From the NCBI GenBank assembly GCA_963921795.1, contig OY997642.1, positions 45,564,385-45,628,384 on the forward strand: a stretch of DNA of 64,000 nucleotides, given 5' to 3'. Under the pieces are notes generated by a model. That model saw only the letters and a list, made by a program, of their open reading frames with translations, had not been told where the DNA came from and made no database searches. The DNA is from Nannobrachium achirus (taxonomy: Eukaryota > Chordata > Actinopteri > Myctophiformes > Myctophidae). Each line of letters starts with the position of its first letter. The stretch's first letter is position 1. Of this stretch, positions 24,259-34,506 are shown piece by piece. Position numbers and translations under genes: made by a program.

Positions 24259-25096
24259 CTGATGCGACGATGCGTATAGTTTCAAAGTGGTCGTGTGGCC
24301 TAGATAATATCTCTTTATGGGGCTTATTTTCGTACACCTGGTTGCTTATTTCTCTCTCAAAATCTGACAACACTGGTCTTAACTGCTATTGACATTCATG
24401 CCGCCACAATGGTTTAATGAAAACGCTGTCTTGTACGGCTATACCAGCATCTTTGCTGCCAATGAGGGCATGTGAAAACATCTCAAAAACAAAACTTTCA
24501 GTACGTTATGCTAATTATTTTGCAGGAGAAATTCCAGAACTGTAATGAAAACATGCTCATAGTGAAGAAGTAAATGTCACCTGGAGGAGACTGGGGAGGT
24601 GGTGGGCGTTTGATCACTGACAGGCTGCAGAATGTAGCTGTGACAATGCTTAGCAGGCGTGTGAACAGTGAGTAGTGATCTGCTTTAAAAAGACTGCCTA
24701 AACTGAACTGTGGAATTGAGGGTGTGAGTGTTGTAGCTTGTTAGCGAATGAGAACGAAGGGAGATGAGTAAGGTTGAACGTGGAGTGACCGTCTGACTGT
24801 CGTGGGTGTATGTATGCATGTATGTATGTATGTATGTATGTACAGTATGTGTGTATTAACTTGTTAGCGAATGAGAATGAGGGGAGAAAGACTGAGTGTG
24901 GAGACAGTTTGTGTAGCCGTGCCTACCTAAACTATCGCGATGTTTGATTTTTGAACGCTACAAGCTTCTCTGTAAAACAGACAAGAGGAAACAGACTGTT
25001 CTTATGACGCACTCTTGATTGGCTGCGTTATTTACATCAGCATTGTTGTTGTGGAGCCGCCTTTATTAACAGGAAAACTGATGAAAAAGATAGCTA
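24259..25096. other. Non-coding DNA, short (ATGT)n
   Basis: No gene. An (ATGT)n of about 33 bp lies at 24810-24842. The phrase AACTTGTTAGCGAATGAGAA occurs twice (about 24737 and 24859), a diverged local duplication of about 120 bp. Confidence 0.5.
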
Positions 25097-25273
25097 TTGC
25101 ACGCTCCTAAACATTTGAAGGGAGCACACAGACACGCACATCGACACGCACACGGACACATGTACAGTCAGTCCGGTGCTGACAGCACCCTCTTCAGGAT
25201 GGTGACAAACGGTTCGGTTGCACCGGCAGGTAGCAAGAATATGCCTAAAAAATCACACCCGTGTGAAGTGGAG

Positions 25274-25323
<50 letters not shown>

Positions 25324-25960
25324 CATGTGTACCGGTTTTTGTGACATTTGAAGAAAATATGTAGGAAAAGGAGCAAAAAGTGTGTTTTGGAGAAAATTCA
25401 AGATGGCGGAAAATCTATCCTGGCGCAAATGGGCGTGGCCTATATGGGGAGATGCGTCTTGACCCAAAGAATCCAGGGAAAAAAGAATTTTAATTTTCCG
25501 ATCTACGGTTCAAGAGTTACGGGGCAAAACGTAAAGTGGGCCGTTATAGCGCCACCATGAGGCCGAGTGATGTAATTATTTTTCGATTCATTCTTAAAAT
25601 CATTATGAATCTCCTCTCCGAGGTTTGAAACTGTAGCTCCTATGGTTTACGAGAGAAAAATACTTGAAAGTGATTTCTTGCATTGTCCCATTATAAGTCA
25701 ATGGGGACAATTAAGCGTCGTTTTTTGCCGATTACGTCGGCATGGTAAGGCGGATCGGAACGAAAGGTAATAGAACACCATTCCCAGCCGAGCCGCACAT
25801 TTTGATGTATATATTGCGCGAGTGGCGTAAATGGTGCGGCACTAGTTACGCGCCGAAGTCAGGCTACATACACACACACACACACACACACACAGACAGA
25901 CCCACACAGCCACGTATAGGGAGCTGCACACAGCTCCAAAAAACAAGCTTAAGACGCATC
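25097..25960. repeat. Repeat mosaic with (GT)n and GGTGGCGCTATAA relative
   Basis: 25247 AAAATCACACCCGTGTGAAG is the inverse of the 21490 and 24200 phrases. (GT)n lies at 25275-25319. 25539 GTTATAGCGCCACCATGAGG is the inverted module of the 6905 and 51835 repeats. (CA)n lies at 25868-25894, followed by CACGTATAGGGAGCTG, the inverse of 21150. It is non-coding. Confidence 0.65.
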
Positions 25961-25967
25961 ACAGATG

Positions 25968-25992
25968 CAACGTATTGTGAACTTGCAGATTT
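25968..25992. repeat. Dispersed foldback motif, decayed arm
   Basis: CAACGTATTGTGAACTTGCA plus GATT is the weakest member of the set and may be coincidental. Confidence 0.35.
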
Positions 25993-27813
25993 TTTGTTTT
26001 GTTTTGTGTTTGTGTGTATGTATATTTCGAAGAGTTATTGGTGTAAAGGGAAAAAAGGAGCGTGCCTAGTATATATAGCCCTGGGGGAAACCGGTTAACT
26101 AAGTATACAGGGTTAATCTTGAATTGCAGAAGAGGGCATCAGTCACATGCCTTCCACAGGTTAATGTCTCTTCCCAGAGCCGTGCAGCTGATCCAATCAG
26201 ACAGAAGTGTAAGGAGAACTGTAATGTAATTTCTCCCTGCATCTCCCGCTGTACTTCGTCCGGCGTTGGCCTCTAAGAGACCCCCCACAAGGAAGATGTC
26301 CAGATCACTTCAGCTCCTCAAAAATGATTCTTGCCACAGCAGTTTTATCTCCCGCGGTATTAAGAACAGTGTTACCTTTCACAGCAGTTGCAACACAGGG
26401 GGGTGTATGTACAATGTTTGAATAGATTCATGACAAGCAAGTACAGTTTGCGCCTCTTTTTTTTGCATTTCTTTATGAATATTTTCAGTTAAACCAACAG
26501 TTTTTATTCCTCTCCGTTCTAAATCATATTCAACAACACAGGTTTCCACGGTTAAAATTAAACAAACTAAATTAAACAGCAACCAAGTGAGAAATATATT
26601 GAGGTCGTGGTTGTTTTGTTTTGTTCTAATTTCTCAATGAGCATGAACTTGGTATTCAATTAAACAATTACACTACACTCACAACTACTGAGCCAAGGTT
26701 TTAATTGTGTAAGGTAGTAAATAACCACTTCCTATATACTCACAGAAGGGGTTTTTCTCTGTATTCAAATGGTTTTGGTAGATCAAAGCCGCATAGGTTA
26801 TGTGGAAGCTCGCAATGTGAAAACAGCTCACGTAACCCATCTGTCTTGACTTGGGACAATATGGACATTCTTATGGCAGTAAAAGGATATTCTTGGGAAA
26901 TATAACTGCTGTGGTAACACTATGCCTAATTTTCCTGGGGAAAGGTTTTCAAATTGTGTCAGCAGATGGTGAATGCATGTGGGCGGACAAGCCACAGTGG
27001 CAGCAAAATATGTTCACTGTTGAATTAAACTAGCCCCCTGTCCCCTCAGTGACTATGGAAATTAGTCTACATGTCAAATACCGCAAGCTAAATTGGAAAT
27101 TTAAATCAAGTCACAAAGCACAATTAAAATAAACAGGTTGTGGAAACGAGAGCACTGTACTCTGAGGCAAAGTTATGATTCAAATTTCCCGTAATAAGTT
27201 GAGTTAGGTAGGCGGCATCAGAATCTTAATGGATCAAATTGGCTAGGATGTGATGTTTGCTCAATAAACTCCAAATGAATAGGGATCTGAATCTAATAAC
27301 ACAAACCCCCTTCATCTGCTCTACTGATTGACTCACAAGGCACTACAACATACTGTAGTTTTCCTGTATGAATTTTCATCTGCTCCTGTTCCTTTGTCCA
27401 GTCCAGCTAGTGACTCATAAAAAGTCGCTGGCCTCCCCCTCCTAATAACGCTGACAGAGACAGAATAGCTCTTTCTGGCAATATTAACCTGTAGGCTTTC
27501 AGTTGGTAGGGCAAACAGGCCAGTAAAAACCCATCAATCTACATTATTGGCTCATTGAAGGGGCTGGATGTGTAGCGGACCAAAACCCCAGTCTGGGAGG
27601 AAATCCTTTTTAATGGAGGTCTCCCTTTACATGAAGTCTGAAATAAATGTTTCCCCCATTCACCCCTACGGTGGACCTTCCATTTATCATCCACGTTATA
27701 GGCAGCGCAGTCACACACACTATAATTTCCTAATTTAAAGGCTAACTGACAAGAGATTTCCTCCGCACGCAAGTCCAAAGATGAGGAGGGTGAAAATAAT
27801 CACAGCAGACACA
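25993..27813. other. Unique AT-rich non-coding DNA
   Basis: About 1.8 kb with no microsatellite, transposon end or exon that I can support. Frames stay under 80 codons. Confidence 0.5.
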
Positions 27814-27823
27814 AGCCCTTATT

Positions 27824-27834
27824 ACACGGAGGCG
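27824..27834 (+). promoter_or_regulatory. Terminal ACACGGA site, left end outer
   Basis: ACACGGAGGCG, the conserved core of the terminal repeat. It is a candidate binding site for the element's Myb-like protein, by analogy with zebrafish and human Harbinger systems. Its partner is 32849-32859. Confidence 0.6.
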
Positions 27835-27838
27835 CTGC

Positions 27839-27874
27839 CGATCTCATTTTGGATTCGTTTTCAAAATGAGATCG
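27839..27874. repeat. Subterminal hairpin
   Basis: The perfect 12-bp arms CGATCTCATTTT and AAAATGAGATCG are separated by 12 bp, immediately inside the left terminus. Confidence 0.9.
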
Positions 27875-27911
27875 CCTTTACACCTCGCATTGGCTCATAT
27901 TGTCTGCATTT

Positions 27912-27921
27912 ACACGGAACG
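27912..27921 (+). promoter_or_regulatory. Terminal ACACGGA site, left end inner
   Basis: ACACGGAACG lies 88 bp inside the outer site in the same orientation. Confidence 0.5.
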
Positions 27922-28093
27922 CACCATGTAATGCAAAATGCTGTAGTTCATATGCCCGGCCTACAGGTGGCACTGGAAAACCAGTAAAAAGAAGAGAATG
28001 CGCATGCGCTCAAACCAGTGACTTCCTTCACTTCCTGCCTCTCTCTTCCGTCTCCTCTGATAGCTTTTCATTCACAACGTAAACACCAGAAGA

Positions 28094-29700
28094 ATGGCAG
28101 CATCCGCGAGCGCTGGTAAAAAGGCTACATTTGTGTGGACTGACGAGGAGTCAGAGCTACTCCTTCATGTTACACTAGATTATAAAACGAAGAAACTGCA
28201 GGAGAATGTCGACTGGGAGTCCTGCCTGACCAAATACAACGACATATTGGTGGACTTTGAGGCGCGGTATTCACAGTTTGTTGACAACAACAAATTTCCC
28301 CATGAAGTCGGCGCCATCAACAAGGACAAGTTAACAGCCAAACTAAAGGCCGTCCGAACGAAATTCAGGGGTGCGGTGGACACAGGGAAAAGGAGTGGAC
28401 ATGGGCGTGTGGTGTGCCTATATTTCGAACTGTGTTCCGAGATTTGGGGTGGATCGCCTGCCACGAGCGCTATGGCCGAGGGGTTCGAAACGGAGGACTT
28501 GGAATCATCTCCAACGGGACCACCTTCACCACACTCCCAAAACGAACCCAACGAAAGTCAGCCAGCTGATGACACGGCCAACCGCACAAATCATCGCAGG
28601 GATATGCTCCAGGTAATAACATGTGTAACCTTAAAGCTAACGTGCTTCCTCTGGGCAACTGACTTTCCCCCTTGGGACAATAATTAGGTATCTATCTATC
28701 AACTACAGGCTACAGGCTCAACTCAATGCGACATGCTGTGAGCTTGTAGATCAGCTGTTTTGTACAAAAAGTGTAGCCCACAATATTCCCATAATCGCCT
28801 GGTGACATGCTTAAAAGCAGGTTATATAAATGATTAAAAGTAATGGTTTTATGGATTACTATAAGACATAACATGGTTTCATACTTGGCAATAATTCTGT
28901 ATTGATTTCAAGTTAGATTTTGATTTCTAGTAAGCTGTTCAAATGTATTCTCTATGCAAAACTAGCTGTGTCTGCATGGAATACACATTGCACCCCCCAC
29001 GCGTGCCTCCCCCACACCCAGGTTAAACAAAAGCAGCCCCTTTCCAGGTGTCATCTGTGATTATAATTTGCATTGTTTCAGAAAGACAGTACAGACAGGA
29101 AGGAGACAAGACAGTCATCTTCCTTTTTGTGTGCTAAATCAAAGATCAGGATGACAAAAGTAATAACATTTTTCTGTTTTTATTTTCTAGGCATCGCTGA
29201 CCGGCCACAGAACCAACAGGTTGAGGAGAAGTCTTCCAGCTGAACATTTCATGGCTGAAGACCTCAAAATGAAGCAGAAGATGTTGGACTTCATGGCGGA
29301 CTCAGCCAGGCGCAGCGAGGAAGCAGCAGACAGACGCAGTGAGGAAGCATCCAGACGCAGTGCAGCAACCATGGACATTATAGTGGGCAGTATTCAGGAA
29401 ACTTTAGCCCTGATGAAGCGGTTAATTGACCAACCTCGCACTGTACACCCGCACGGTAACAGCAGTGGATATGGACAGTCCCAGTTCATGCCTGGCCAGT
29501 ACCCTGGCCAGTACCCTGGCCAGTACCCTGACCAGTACGCTACACCCCACAGGCGCTCATTATTCTTTGCCGGCGACCCACATCCCTCCAGATCCCATAC
29601 ACCCTCACCAACATTCATGAGCCCCCATCCACCAGCACCAGCCCAAATCACCCCACAGCGGCGAACCCCCTCCCCATTCGAAGCAATTGAAGATGCTTGA
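28094..29700 (+). CDS. Harbinger Myb/SANT-like DNA-binding protein (two exons)
   Basis: The accessory protein of a PIF/Harbinger element. In the family it binds the transposon ends and helps recruit the nuclease to the nucleus. Exon 1 (28094-28612) gives 173 residues and ends at CTCCAG|GTAATA. Exon 2 (29191-29700) follows TTTTCTAG and gives 169 residues. Both junctions are phase 0, so the spliced frame stays open for 342 residues. Residues 13-120 form a Myb/SANT-like (trihelix-type) domain starting FVWTDEESELLL. Residues 130-170 are acidic and S/P-rich. Exon 2 has a charged helical stretch with SEEAADRRSEEASRRS, likely a coiled coil, then a Q/P/Y-rich tail with QYPGQYPGQYPDQY repeats. Without splicing the frame would stop at 28687 after 197 residues. 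The ATG lies in AGAATGG and is the first in frame. The intron is a prediction from consensus sites. Confidence 0.85.
28613..29190 (+). other. Intron of the Myb-like gene
   Basis: It has a GTAATA donor and a pyrimidine-rich TTTTTATTTTCTAG acceptor, 578 bp. It holds a single arm of the dispersed foldback motif at 28720-28763. Confidence 0.75.
28720..28763. repeat. Dispersed foldback motif, single arm in intron
   Basis: GCTGTGAGCTTGTAGATCAG plus CTGTTTTG is a well-kept right arm within the Harbinger intron, so the motif is part of, or inserted into, this transposon. Confidence 0.75.
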
Positions 29701-30152
29701 AGCACAGCTTCACCTCACAGCGTTCCCCATTGCTTTTGCACAAGATTGTAGTATAATACACACATTAGCACATTATACCCTTTTTTCCCCTTTTTCTCAT
29801 GCACAATAACCATGCACAATAACCAATGTCCTTACGCCTGTTGCTATGCTCAGACACTTTATTGTATATTTTACTGTTTTTATTTGATTATTTTTCTTTC
29901 TTACGTGCATCTGTCAAAGACAGTTCAGGTGGCAGTGCGTTTATTTTGCACACGTGTTATTTGTGGTGCCTTATTTTTTACATCTAGACCTCAGGACTTT
30001 TTGGAGTGTGTAGTATATTGTAACATTTTTATATTGTAACATTTTTTGTATATTTTAACTGACTACATATATTTTAAACTGACTACCTCTTGCTTTTGTT
30101 ATATTGTTGACGTGCACTGCACTCTGGACATTTTTTTTGTAAGTGATTGATA

Positions 30153-30158
30153 AATAAA
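30153..30158 (+). terminator. Poly(A) signal, Myb-like gene
   Basis: AATAAA follows a T-rich 3' UTR about 450 bp after the stop codon. A GT/T-rich stretch (AGTTTGATTTGATC) follows as a downstream element. Confidence 0.6.
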
Positions 30159-30171
30159 GTTTGATTTGATC

Positions 30172-30202
30172 AATAACAACTTGTAGATCTGCCCTTTTTC
30201 AA
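30172..30202. repeat. Dispersed foldback motif, single arm
   Basis: AACAACTTGTAGATCTGCCC plus TTTTTCAAG lies just past the poly(A) signal of the Myb-like gene. Confidence 0.6.
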
Positions 30203-30779
30203 GTAATTGTATTTCAACAAATAACAGATGTATATTATTTTGCAAATTTTACTCAAGTTAATCAATGCAGATTTGTATCAATAATTTTACCATTGAGAGT
30301 AGTTATAATTGGGGATCTTTGAAATTAAAATGGTTGGGTAATCACTCCTGGAGCCTTAAAAATATATTCTCTTATGGGGGGTCCCTGGCTTATCTTCTCT
30401 AATGGGGCTGCATGAGTTTGCGAACCACTGACTTACATGATTTCGATGAACACAATAACTGATCAATAAGAGAACGTTTAGCTGCACTGGTTTGAAGAGC
30501 AGCTTATTCCAGCATCAATGCATGCATCAGATGATCTATGGACTATTTTCTTACGATAAACATTAACTAAAGCCTATAACATGATATAATAATAGACCCT
30601 TACAAGACTGTAACTGACAGAGTACAAATGGAACCAAATGGACCCGTTTGGGTTCATTCATTTAGTATATTGATGCCAATGCTTGATATGTTTTATTCTT
30701 AACATTTCAACAGTGTCAAATTATTTATATTGTGGTTTTGCTACCTATATATATATATATATATATATAAAACAAAAAC

Positions 30780-30851
<72 letters not shown>

Positions 30852-30941
30852 TTTTCCCAACACTGCAATCTAGCCATCTGAGTACATTCTATGCACTTTA
30901 TACACAAATAAAAAAACAAGGTTCAAAGTTCAAGGTGGTAC
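30203..30941. other. Central non-coding spacer of the Harbinger
   Basis: Between the two convergent 3' ends. It has no frame of note and is AT-rich. Two (TA)n microsatellites lie at 30747-30770 and 30794-30851, separated by an A-rich linker. Confidence 0.7.
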
Positions 30942-30947
30942 TTTATT
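30942..30947 (-). terminator. Poly(A) signal, transposase gene
   Basis: TTTATT on the + strand (AATAAA on the - strand) lies about 315 bp past the transposase stop codon. Confidence 0.5.
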
Positions 30948-31059
30948 TTCACGTTTTGTACAGATACATAAATGGGTTCACTTTTAAGAATGACTTTTTG
31001 GCAGCTTTTCCAAAAGTATCAAATCCCTGGACCATTATACTACAGTATCAAAGTATAAA

Positions 31060-31100
31060 AAATTGAAGATCTACAAGCTTGACATGCAGCGTGAAGTGAC
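31060..31100. repeat. Dispersed foldback motif, single arm
   Basis: TTGAAGATCTACAAGCTTGA plus CATGCAGCGTG is a left arm in the 3' UTR region of the transposase gene. Confidence 0.55.
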
Positions 31101-31262
31101 ACATTTTGAGCAATGAGCATGTAGACATATCAAATCAAAATAAAAAATATTCAGACATTTTCCACACAAAAAAGACGTGAAGGACATAAAGGCTCAGAGC
31201 ATCTTCAAAGGTACTCGTGCAACAGCGTGGTATATTACAAAAGAAGTTCAGCTTTTCAGTCC

Positions 31263-32546
31263 TTAAGGGTCAAGGTACTCAGCGAGAACCCTCCTCACTC
31301 TCTTGCCCTCGGCCTCATTGGTATCAGTAGTATAACGATTGCACTCTGTGGCAGGCTGTCTGTTCCGTTCTGCTTCCAAGGCTGCCAACGAGACCTCCTC
31401 CGTAGCCTCCTTGTTGGCCACACAAAAATTGTGGAGGACAAAGCAGGAGTAAATGACATAGGGCAGGTCATCCATGTTTATGTCCATAGCCCTTCGTAGC
31501 GCGCCAAATTTTGCCTTGAGCTGACCAAAAGCGCACTCAATGACCATACGTCCCCGACACAATGATAGTCCAAAGTACTGCTCCCGAGGTGAGCTACCAC
31601 CTAGTGCATAGTCCTTCATCAGGTAAGGCAGCAGTGGGTAGGCAGGATCACCCAGAAGATAGACTGGTATAGGCAACTCGTCCTCTACAAGCCGTTTTTT
31701 CATAGCAGGAATCCTGCCACTCTTCAAGTCTTTGTTTATCTGGGAATTGGCAAAAACACGTGCATCATGCACACTCCCTGGCCACTTTACCACAACATCA
31801 ATGAATCTGTACTTGTAATCACAGGTGGCTTGTACATTAAGGGAATATCTGCTTTTCCTGTTGATGTAATCCGTCGAGTTGGCTCGAGGCGCCTGCACGT
31901 CTATGTGGGTGCCGTCGACAGCTCCCAAACATTGCGGCATGCCATGCGCACGTTCGAAACCAGCAACCAGATCCTCCACCTCGCGCTCAGTACATGGTTT
32001 TTTGATGTACTTTGGTCCTAGGTGTGTGGCGATAGCTCTGCAGGTCTCCCGTATAATGACCGATGCAGTCGGTCGGGACACGCCGAAGGAGTTAGCCGTC
32101 TTTAGTATCCTTCCCTCATCGTTCAGGTAATACAAAGTCATTGCAACCCTCTTCAGTGGATCAATCGGTGCCCGCATATTTGTAGTTTCCTTTTCGATAT
32201 GCGGTCGTAGTTCTTCGCACAAGGCGACGAGAGAGGCCCTGGACATGCGGAAATTCACCCTCCATTCACGTTCTCCAACAACACCATTGACAAAATTGTC
32301 CCAGAAATCGCTGGTCCTGCCTGGAACCACCCAACACTCCCTTCTCGTTGCTTTTCTCGTTCTTCTCCGGGGTGGGTTTGTCATGTCTAGAAATTTTAGA
32401 AATCGTTGGTGACGCAAGTGTCCTTTTCGTCGGTGTTCTTCTTCTTGGAGCAGTCGGTGTCGCTCTTGGAGCAATAATTGTTGGCTTAAAAGTTGTAGCA
32501 AAAACTGTAGCTGCTGGCACAAGAACGCTAACACTCCGACCTCCAT
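31263..32546 (-). CDS. PIF/Harbinger transposase (DDE nuclease, HARBI1-like)
   Basis: The nuclease that cuts and reinserts the element. The 427 residues are uninterrupted. Residues 1-50 are Q/L-rich and then basic ([10 protein letters not shown] near 60-69), a plausible nuclear signal. A helix-turn-helix-like segment spans about 128-170 ([20 protein letters not shown], then [12 protein letters not shown]). The DDE_Tnp_4 core follows: GAVDGTHI with D211, GSVHDARVF with D261, GDPAYPL with D300, and [12 protein letters not shown] with E337. D211, D300 and E337 are the expected catalytic triad, and all are present. A downstream LHNFCV motif, usual in the family, is at 371. Length fits the family. 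The start ATG follows two 14-bp direct repeats and a (CAA)n 5' leader. A shorter product from the Met at residue 55 would keep the whole core. No stops or shifts, so the copy looks young. Confidence 0.95.
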   Translation of the reverse strand: MEVGVLAFLCQQLQFLLQLLSQQLLLQERHRLLQEEEHRRKGHLRHQRFLKFLDMTNPPRRRTRKATRRECWVVPGRTSDFWDNFVNGVVGEREWRVNFRMSRASLVALCEELRPHIEKETTNMRAPIDPLKRVAMTLYYLNDEGRILKTANSFGVSRPTASVIIRETCRAIATHLGPKYIKKPCTEREVEDLVAGFERAHGMPQCLGAVDGTHIDVQAPRANSTDYINRKSRYSLNVQATCDYKYRFIDVVVKWPGSVHDARVFANSQINKDLKSGRIPAMKKRLVEDELPIPVYLLGDPAYPLLPYLMKDYALGGSSPREQYFGLSLCRGRMVIECAFGQLKAKFGALRRAMDINMDDLPYVIYSCFVLHNFCVANKEATEEVSLAALEAERNRQPATECNRYTTDTNEAEGKRVRRVLAEYLDP

Positions 32547-32597
32547 TGCTACTGTAGTGTTGCTACTGTAGTGTTGTTGTTGTTGTTGTTGTTGTGG
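32545..32597. repeat. 5' leader repeats of the transposase gene
   Basis: A 14-bp unit TTGCTACTGTAGTG occurs twice (32546-32573), followed by seven or eight TTG units. On the coding strand this is a (CAA)n leader just before the start codon. Confidence 0.85.
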
Positions 32598-32788
32598 TGT
32601 GTGTGAGCAACTAGTGGGCTGGACCCTTCATGGAGCAGGGGAGGAGGAGCAGGGGAGGGGGTGTTATGACATCATCGCACTCTCCCTCGCCGATTTCCTT
32701 TATTACACAGCTGCGTATTTGATGCGAAAACGCACTTTTCCACTTTCAGACCCGAATTCAAAAAAGTGTCGGATTAGGTCATAAAAAC

Positions 32789-32800
32789 GCGTCTCCGTGT
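32789..32800 (-). promoter_or_regulatory. Terminal ACACGGA site, right end inner
   Basis: GCGTCTCCGTGT, that is ACACGGAGACGC on the other strand. It mirrors the inner left site. Confidence 0.55.
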
Positions 32801-32848
32801 GTCAAAATGGCCGTTTTACTACTAAAAACTACCTGGTAATAAGAAATT

Positions 32849-32859
32849 CGTCTCCGTGT
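32849..32859 (-). promoter_or_regulatory. Terminal ACACGGA site, right end outer
   Basis: CGTCTCCGTGT, the inverted partner of 27824-27834, 60 bp outside the inner right site. Confidence 0.6.
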
Positions 32860-32868
32860 AAGAGCCCT

Positions 32869-33219
32869 CACAGACAGGCAATGACAAAAACACACCGTAA
32901 CCTTTCTTAACTCCCGGAGAGAGTGCAAAAATATTCCCCATCATGCAAATGTAACTGTGAATAACGAGTAGTGAAAGAAACGACCCGTAACCTGAACTCC
33001 AAAAATAATTCTTGCCCAAGTCTCTCCGGACCTTTTTTCGTTCTCTCTTTTTTTTTTTGACAACGGGGCCACTGTGAGACCACATGCACACCCAGCGGAG
33101 GCAGCCCTGTCCTGGCAGCCCCATTCGTTACGCTCCTGGATTCCTATTACTTCAGAGAGCTTGGTTGGCTGGGAAATCCATCTCCTGGTGTCAGGTTTAT
33201 CAAACTTCTACACAAAAAG
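32869..33219. other. Non-coding DNA
   Basis: Flank between the Harbinger and the next hAT MITE. No gene or repeat was recognised apart from a T-run near 33049. Confidence 0.5.
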
Positions 33220-33601
33220 CAGTGGTGTAAAGTAACTAATTACATTTACTTAAGTACTGTACTTAAGTCCAATTTTGAGATATTTGTACTTATTTACTAG
33301 AGTATTTCCAATTTCCAATACTTTTACTTCCACTCCACTACATCTCAGATCCAAATATTGTACTTTTACTACACTACAATTATTAACTACTAGTTACTTT
33401 GCAGGTATACATTATAATATTATAAAACATACATAAACCACTTCAGCCCTATTTTATACCTACCGGTATATGCTATTTGAAAATAGCTGTTGTGAGCTTG
33501 TGCTATTTTCAAACATTTTGTACTTTTACTTTAGTTCATTTTGAATTACGTACTTTCACTTGTATTCCTACATTGCAGTATTGATACTTTTTCCACCAGT
33601 G
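33220..33601. mobile_element. hAT-type MITE, complete copy
   Basis: The ends are CAGTGGTGTAAAGTAACT and, inverted, CACTGGTGGAAAAAGTAT. The flanking octamers ACAAAAAG (33212-33219) and ACAAAACA (33602-33609) match at 6 of 8. The 382-bp body is the same family as 15231-16390 without the piggyBac insertion, and shows the uninterrupted sequence ACTTAAGTCCAATTTTGAGA across that site. Confidence 0.88.
33474..33516. repeat. Dispersed foldback hairpin, shortened copy
   Basis: CTATTTGAAAATAGCTGTTG plus TGAGCTTGTGCTATTTTCAA keeps the outer stem but has lost the GATCTACAAG segment on the left. Confidence 0.65.
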
Positions 33602-33711
33602 ACAAAACACATGGAGCATGGTCATCCAAGGAACCTCTGTAAAGGTGACCATATCCTTACCTGAGACAAGGAAGATCAAAGAAGGAATGGACACCGACGT
33701 CATTTTAGGCT

Positions 33712-33825
33712 CCATGGCCATCCGCCATGACACTTTGGGTGGCGGAAGTGGCACTGGAGGTTCGGTGAATAACCTTAGCAGTGCCACTTCCGCCACCCAA
33801 AAGTGTCATGGCGCATGGACCGTGG
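33712..33825. repeat. Long near-perfect hairpin, 114 bp
   Basis: Left arm 33712-33756 (with GGGTGGCGGAAGTGGCACTG) and right arm 33779-33825 (CAGTGCCACTTCCGCCACCC) pair over more than 40 bp with a few mismatches. The 22-nt loop itself holds GGTT...AACC. The G/C-rich stem differs in composition from its surroundings. It could be a recently inverted duplication, a MITE remnant or a small-RNA precursor. Confidence 0.85.
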
Positions 33826-33921
33826 TGTGCCAACTTCCGTGTGGGTGTCTTCTCCTTCTTCGAGCCTTCTTGACCTGAGACCTGAGCTACTACAAAGGCC
33901 CAGCATGTGGCTCTCTAATGC

Positions 33922-34497
33922 TAGCCTGGCGGGGCCCGACGTCATACTGCGTTCACTCACTCATTCCTTCCCCAGTATAACGTCTGGCCTTTGGCCTATT
34001 GGCAGCTTGAAAAGTGGGCGGGAGTACTTGCCTTGACAGACAGACTCCTCTAACCAATCAGCGTAGCATAACATCTCTCAGCCAGTCGGAAGAACGGCAA
34101 ACAAACACGTCTTTTCGGCCGATAAACTCCACTAGCGCATCCTCCGTGTTCCTTTTTAATTGTTGTATTTGATTCCAACTCTGAAATAACGGCACTTATT
34201 GCTTGTTTTATGGTTAGAGCGTTAACTGTTACACTTGTTGCATCGCGAGGGCAGCCATTGTTGTTTTGAAAATGCTGCAGCATGCATCTACGTCACCGTC
34301 TACACATGGACCAATCAGGGAAATCTTTTCACTTGTTGTCAGGAAAGACAGCTACGTTTGTTGTGCGGAAGCAGTCACTGATTGGCCCGATCAGAAAATA
34401 ATCAGGATACTCGCTGCCAATACCTGGAAGTCCAGACGTTATACTGGGGAAGGAATGAGTGAGTGAACGCAGTATGACGTCGGGCCCCGCCAGGCTA
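33922..34497. mobile_element. TIR element, 66-bp perfect ends, 9-bp target duplication
   Basis: The first and last 66 bp are perfect inverted copies, starting TAGCCTGGCGGGGCCCGACG. Identical 9-mers CTCTAATGC abut both ends (33913-33921 and 34498-34506). It is 576 bp with a non-coding interior containing several ATTGG/CCAAT pentamers. A 9-bp duplication points to a Mutator-like or Merlin-like element rather than hAT. The perfect ends imply a recent insertion. Confidence 0.93.
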
Positions 34498-34506
34498 CTC
34501 TAATGC

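Larger units (their letters stand above)
27814..32868. mobile_element. Autonomous PIF/Harbinger transposon, about 5.05 kb
   Basis: It contains both proteins that define the superfamily, in convergent orientation: a Myb/SANT-like protein (+) and a DDE nuclease (-), each open along its length. The ends share a core TTACACGGAG(A/G)CG in inverted orientation (27823-27834 and 32849-32860). The outermost bases are AGCCCTTA on the left and, inverted, AGGGCTC on the right, so the exact limits are uncertain by a few bases and I could not fix a 3-bp target duplication. A second inverted ACACGGA site lies inside each end. The middle (30160-30940) is non-coding and holds (TA)n tracts. Confidence 0.9.

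Noticed and set aside
23185-24560. GTGAAAACG-type phrases as ends of one large element
   Set aside because: The phrases are similar but do not form proper inverted ends, and no duplication was found.
28180-28551. Minus-strand frame opposite the Myb-like exon
   Set aside because: Shadow of a real coding exon on the other strand; no domain.
32266-32520. Second minus-strand frame rich in [13 protein letters not shown] overlapping the transposase start
   Set aside because: It overlaps the transposase N-terminus in another frame and ends without a domain. It could only matter if the 5' end were alternatively spliced, for which there is no evidence.
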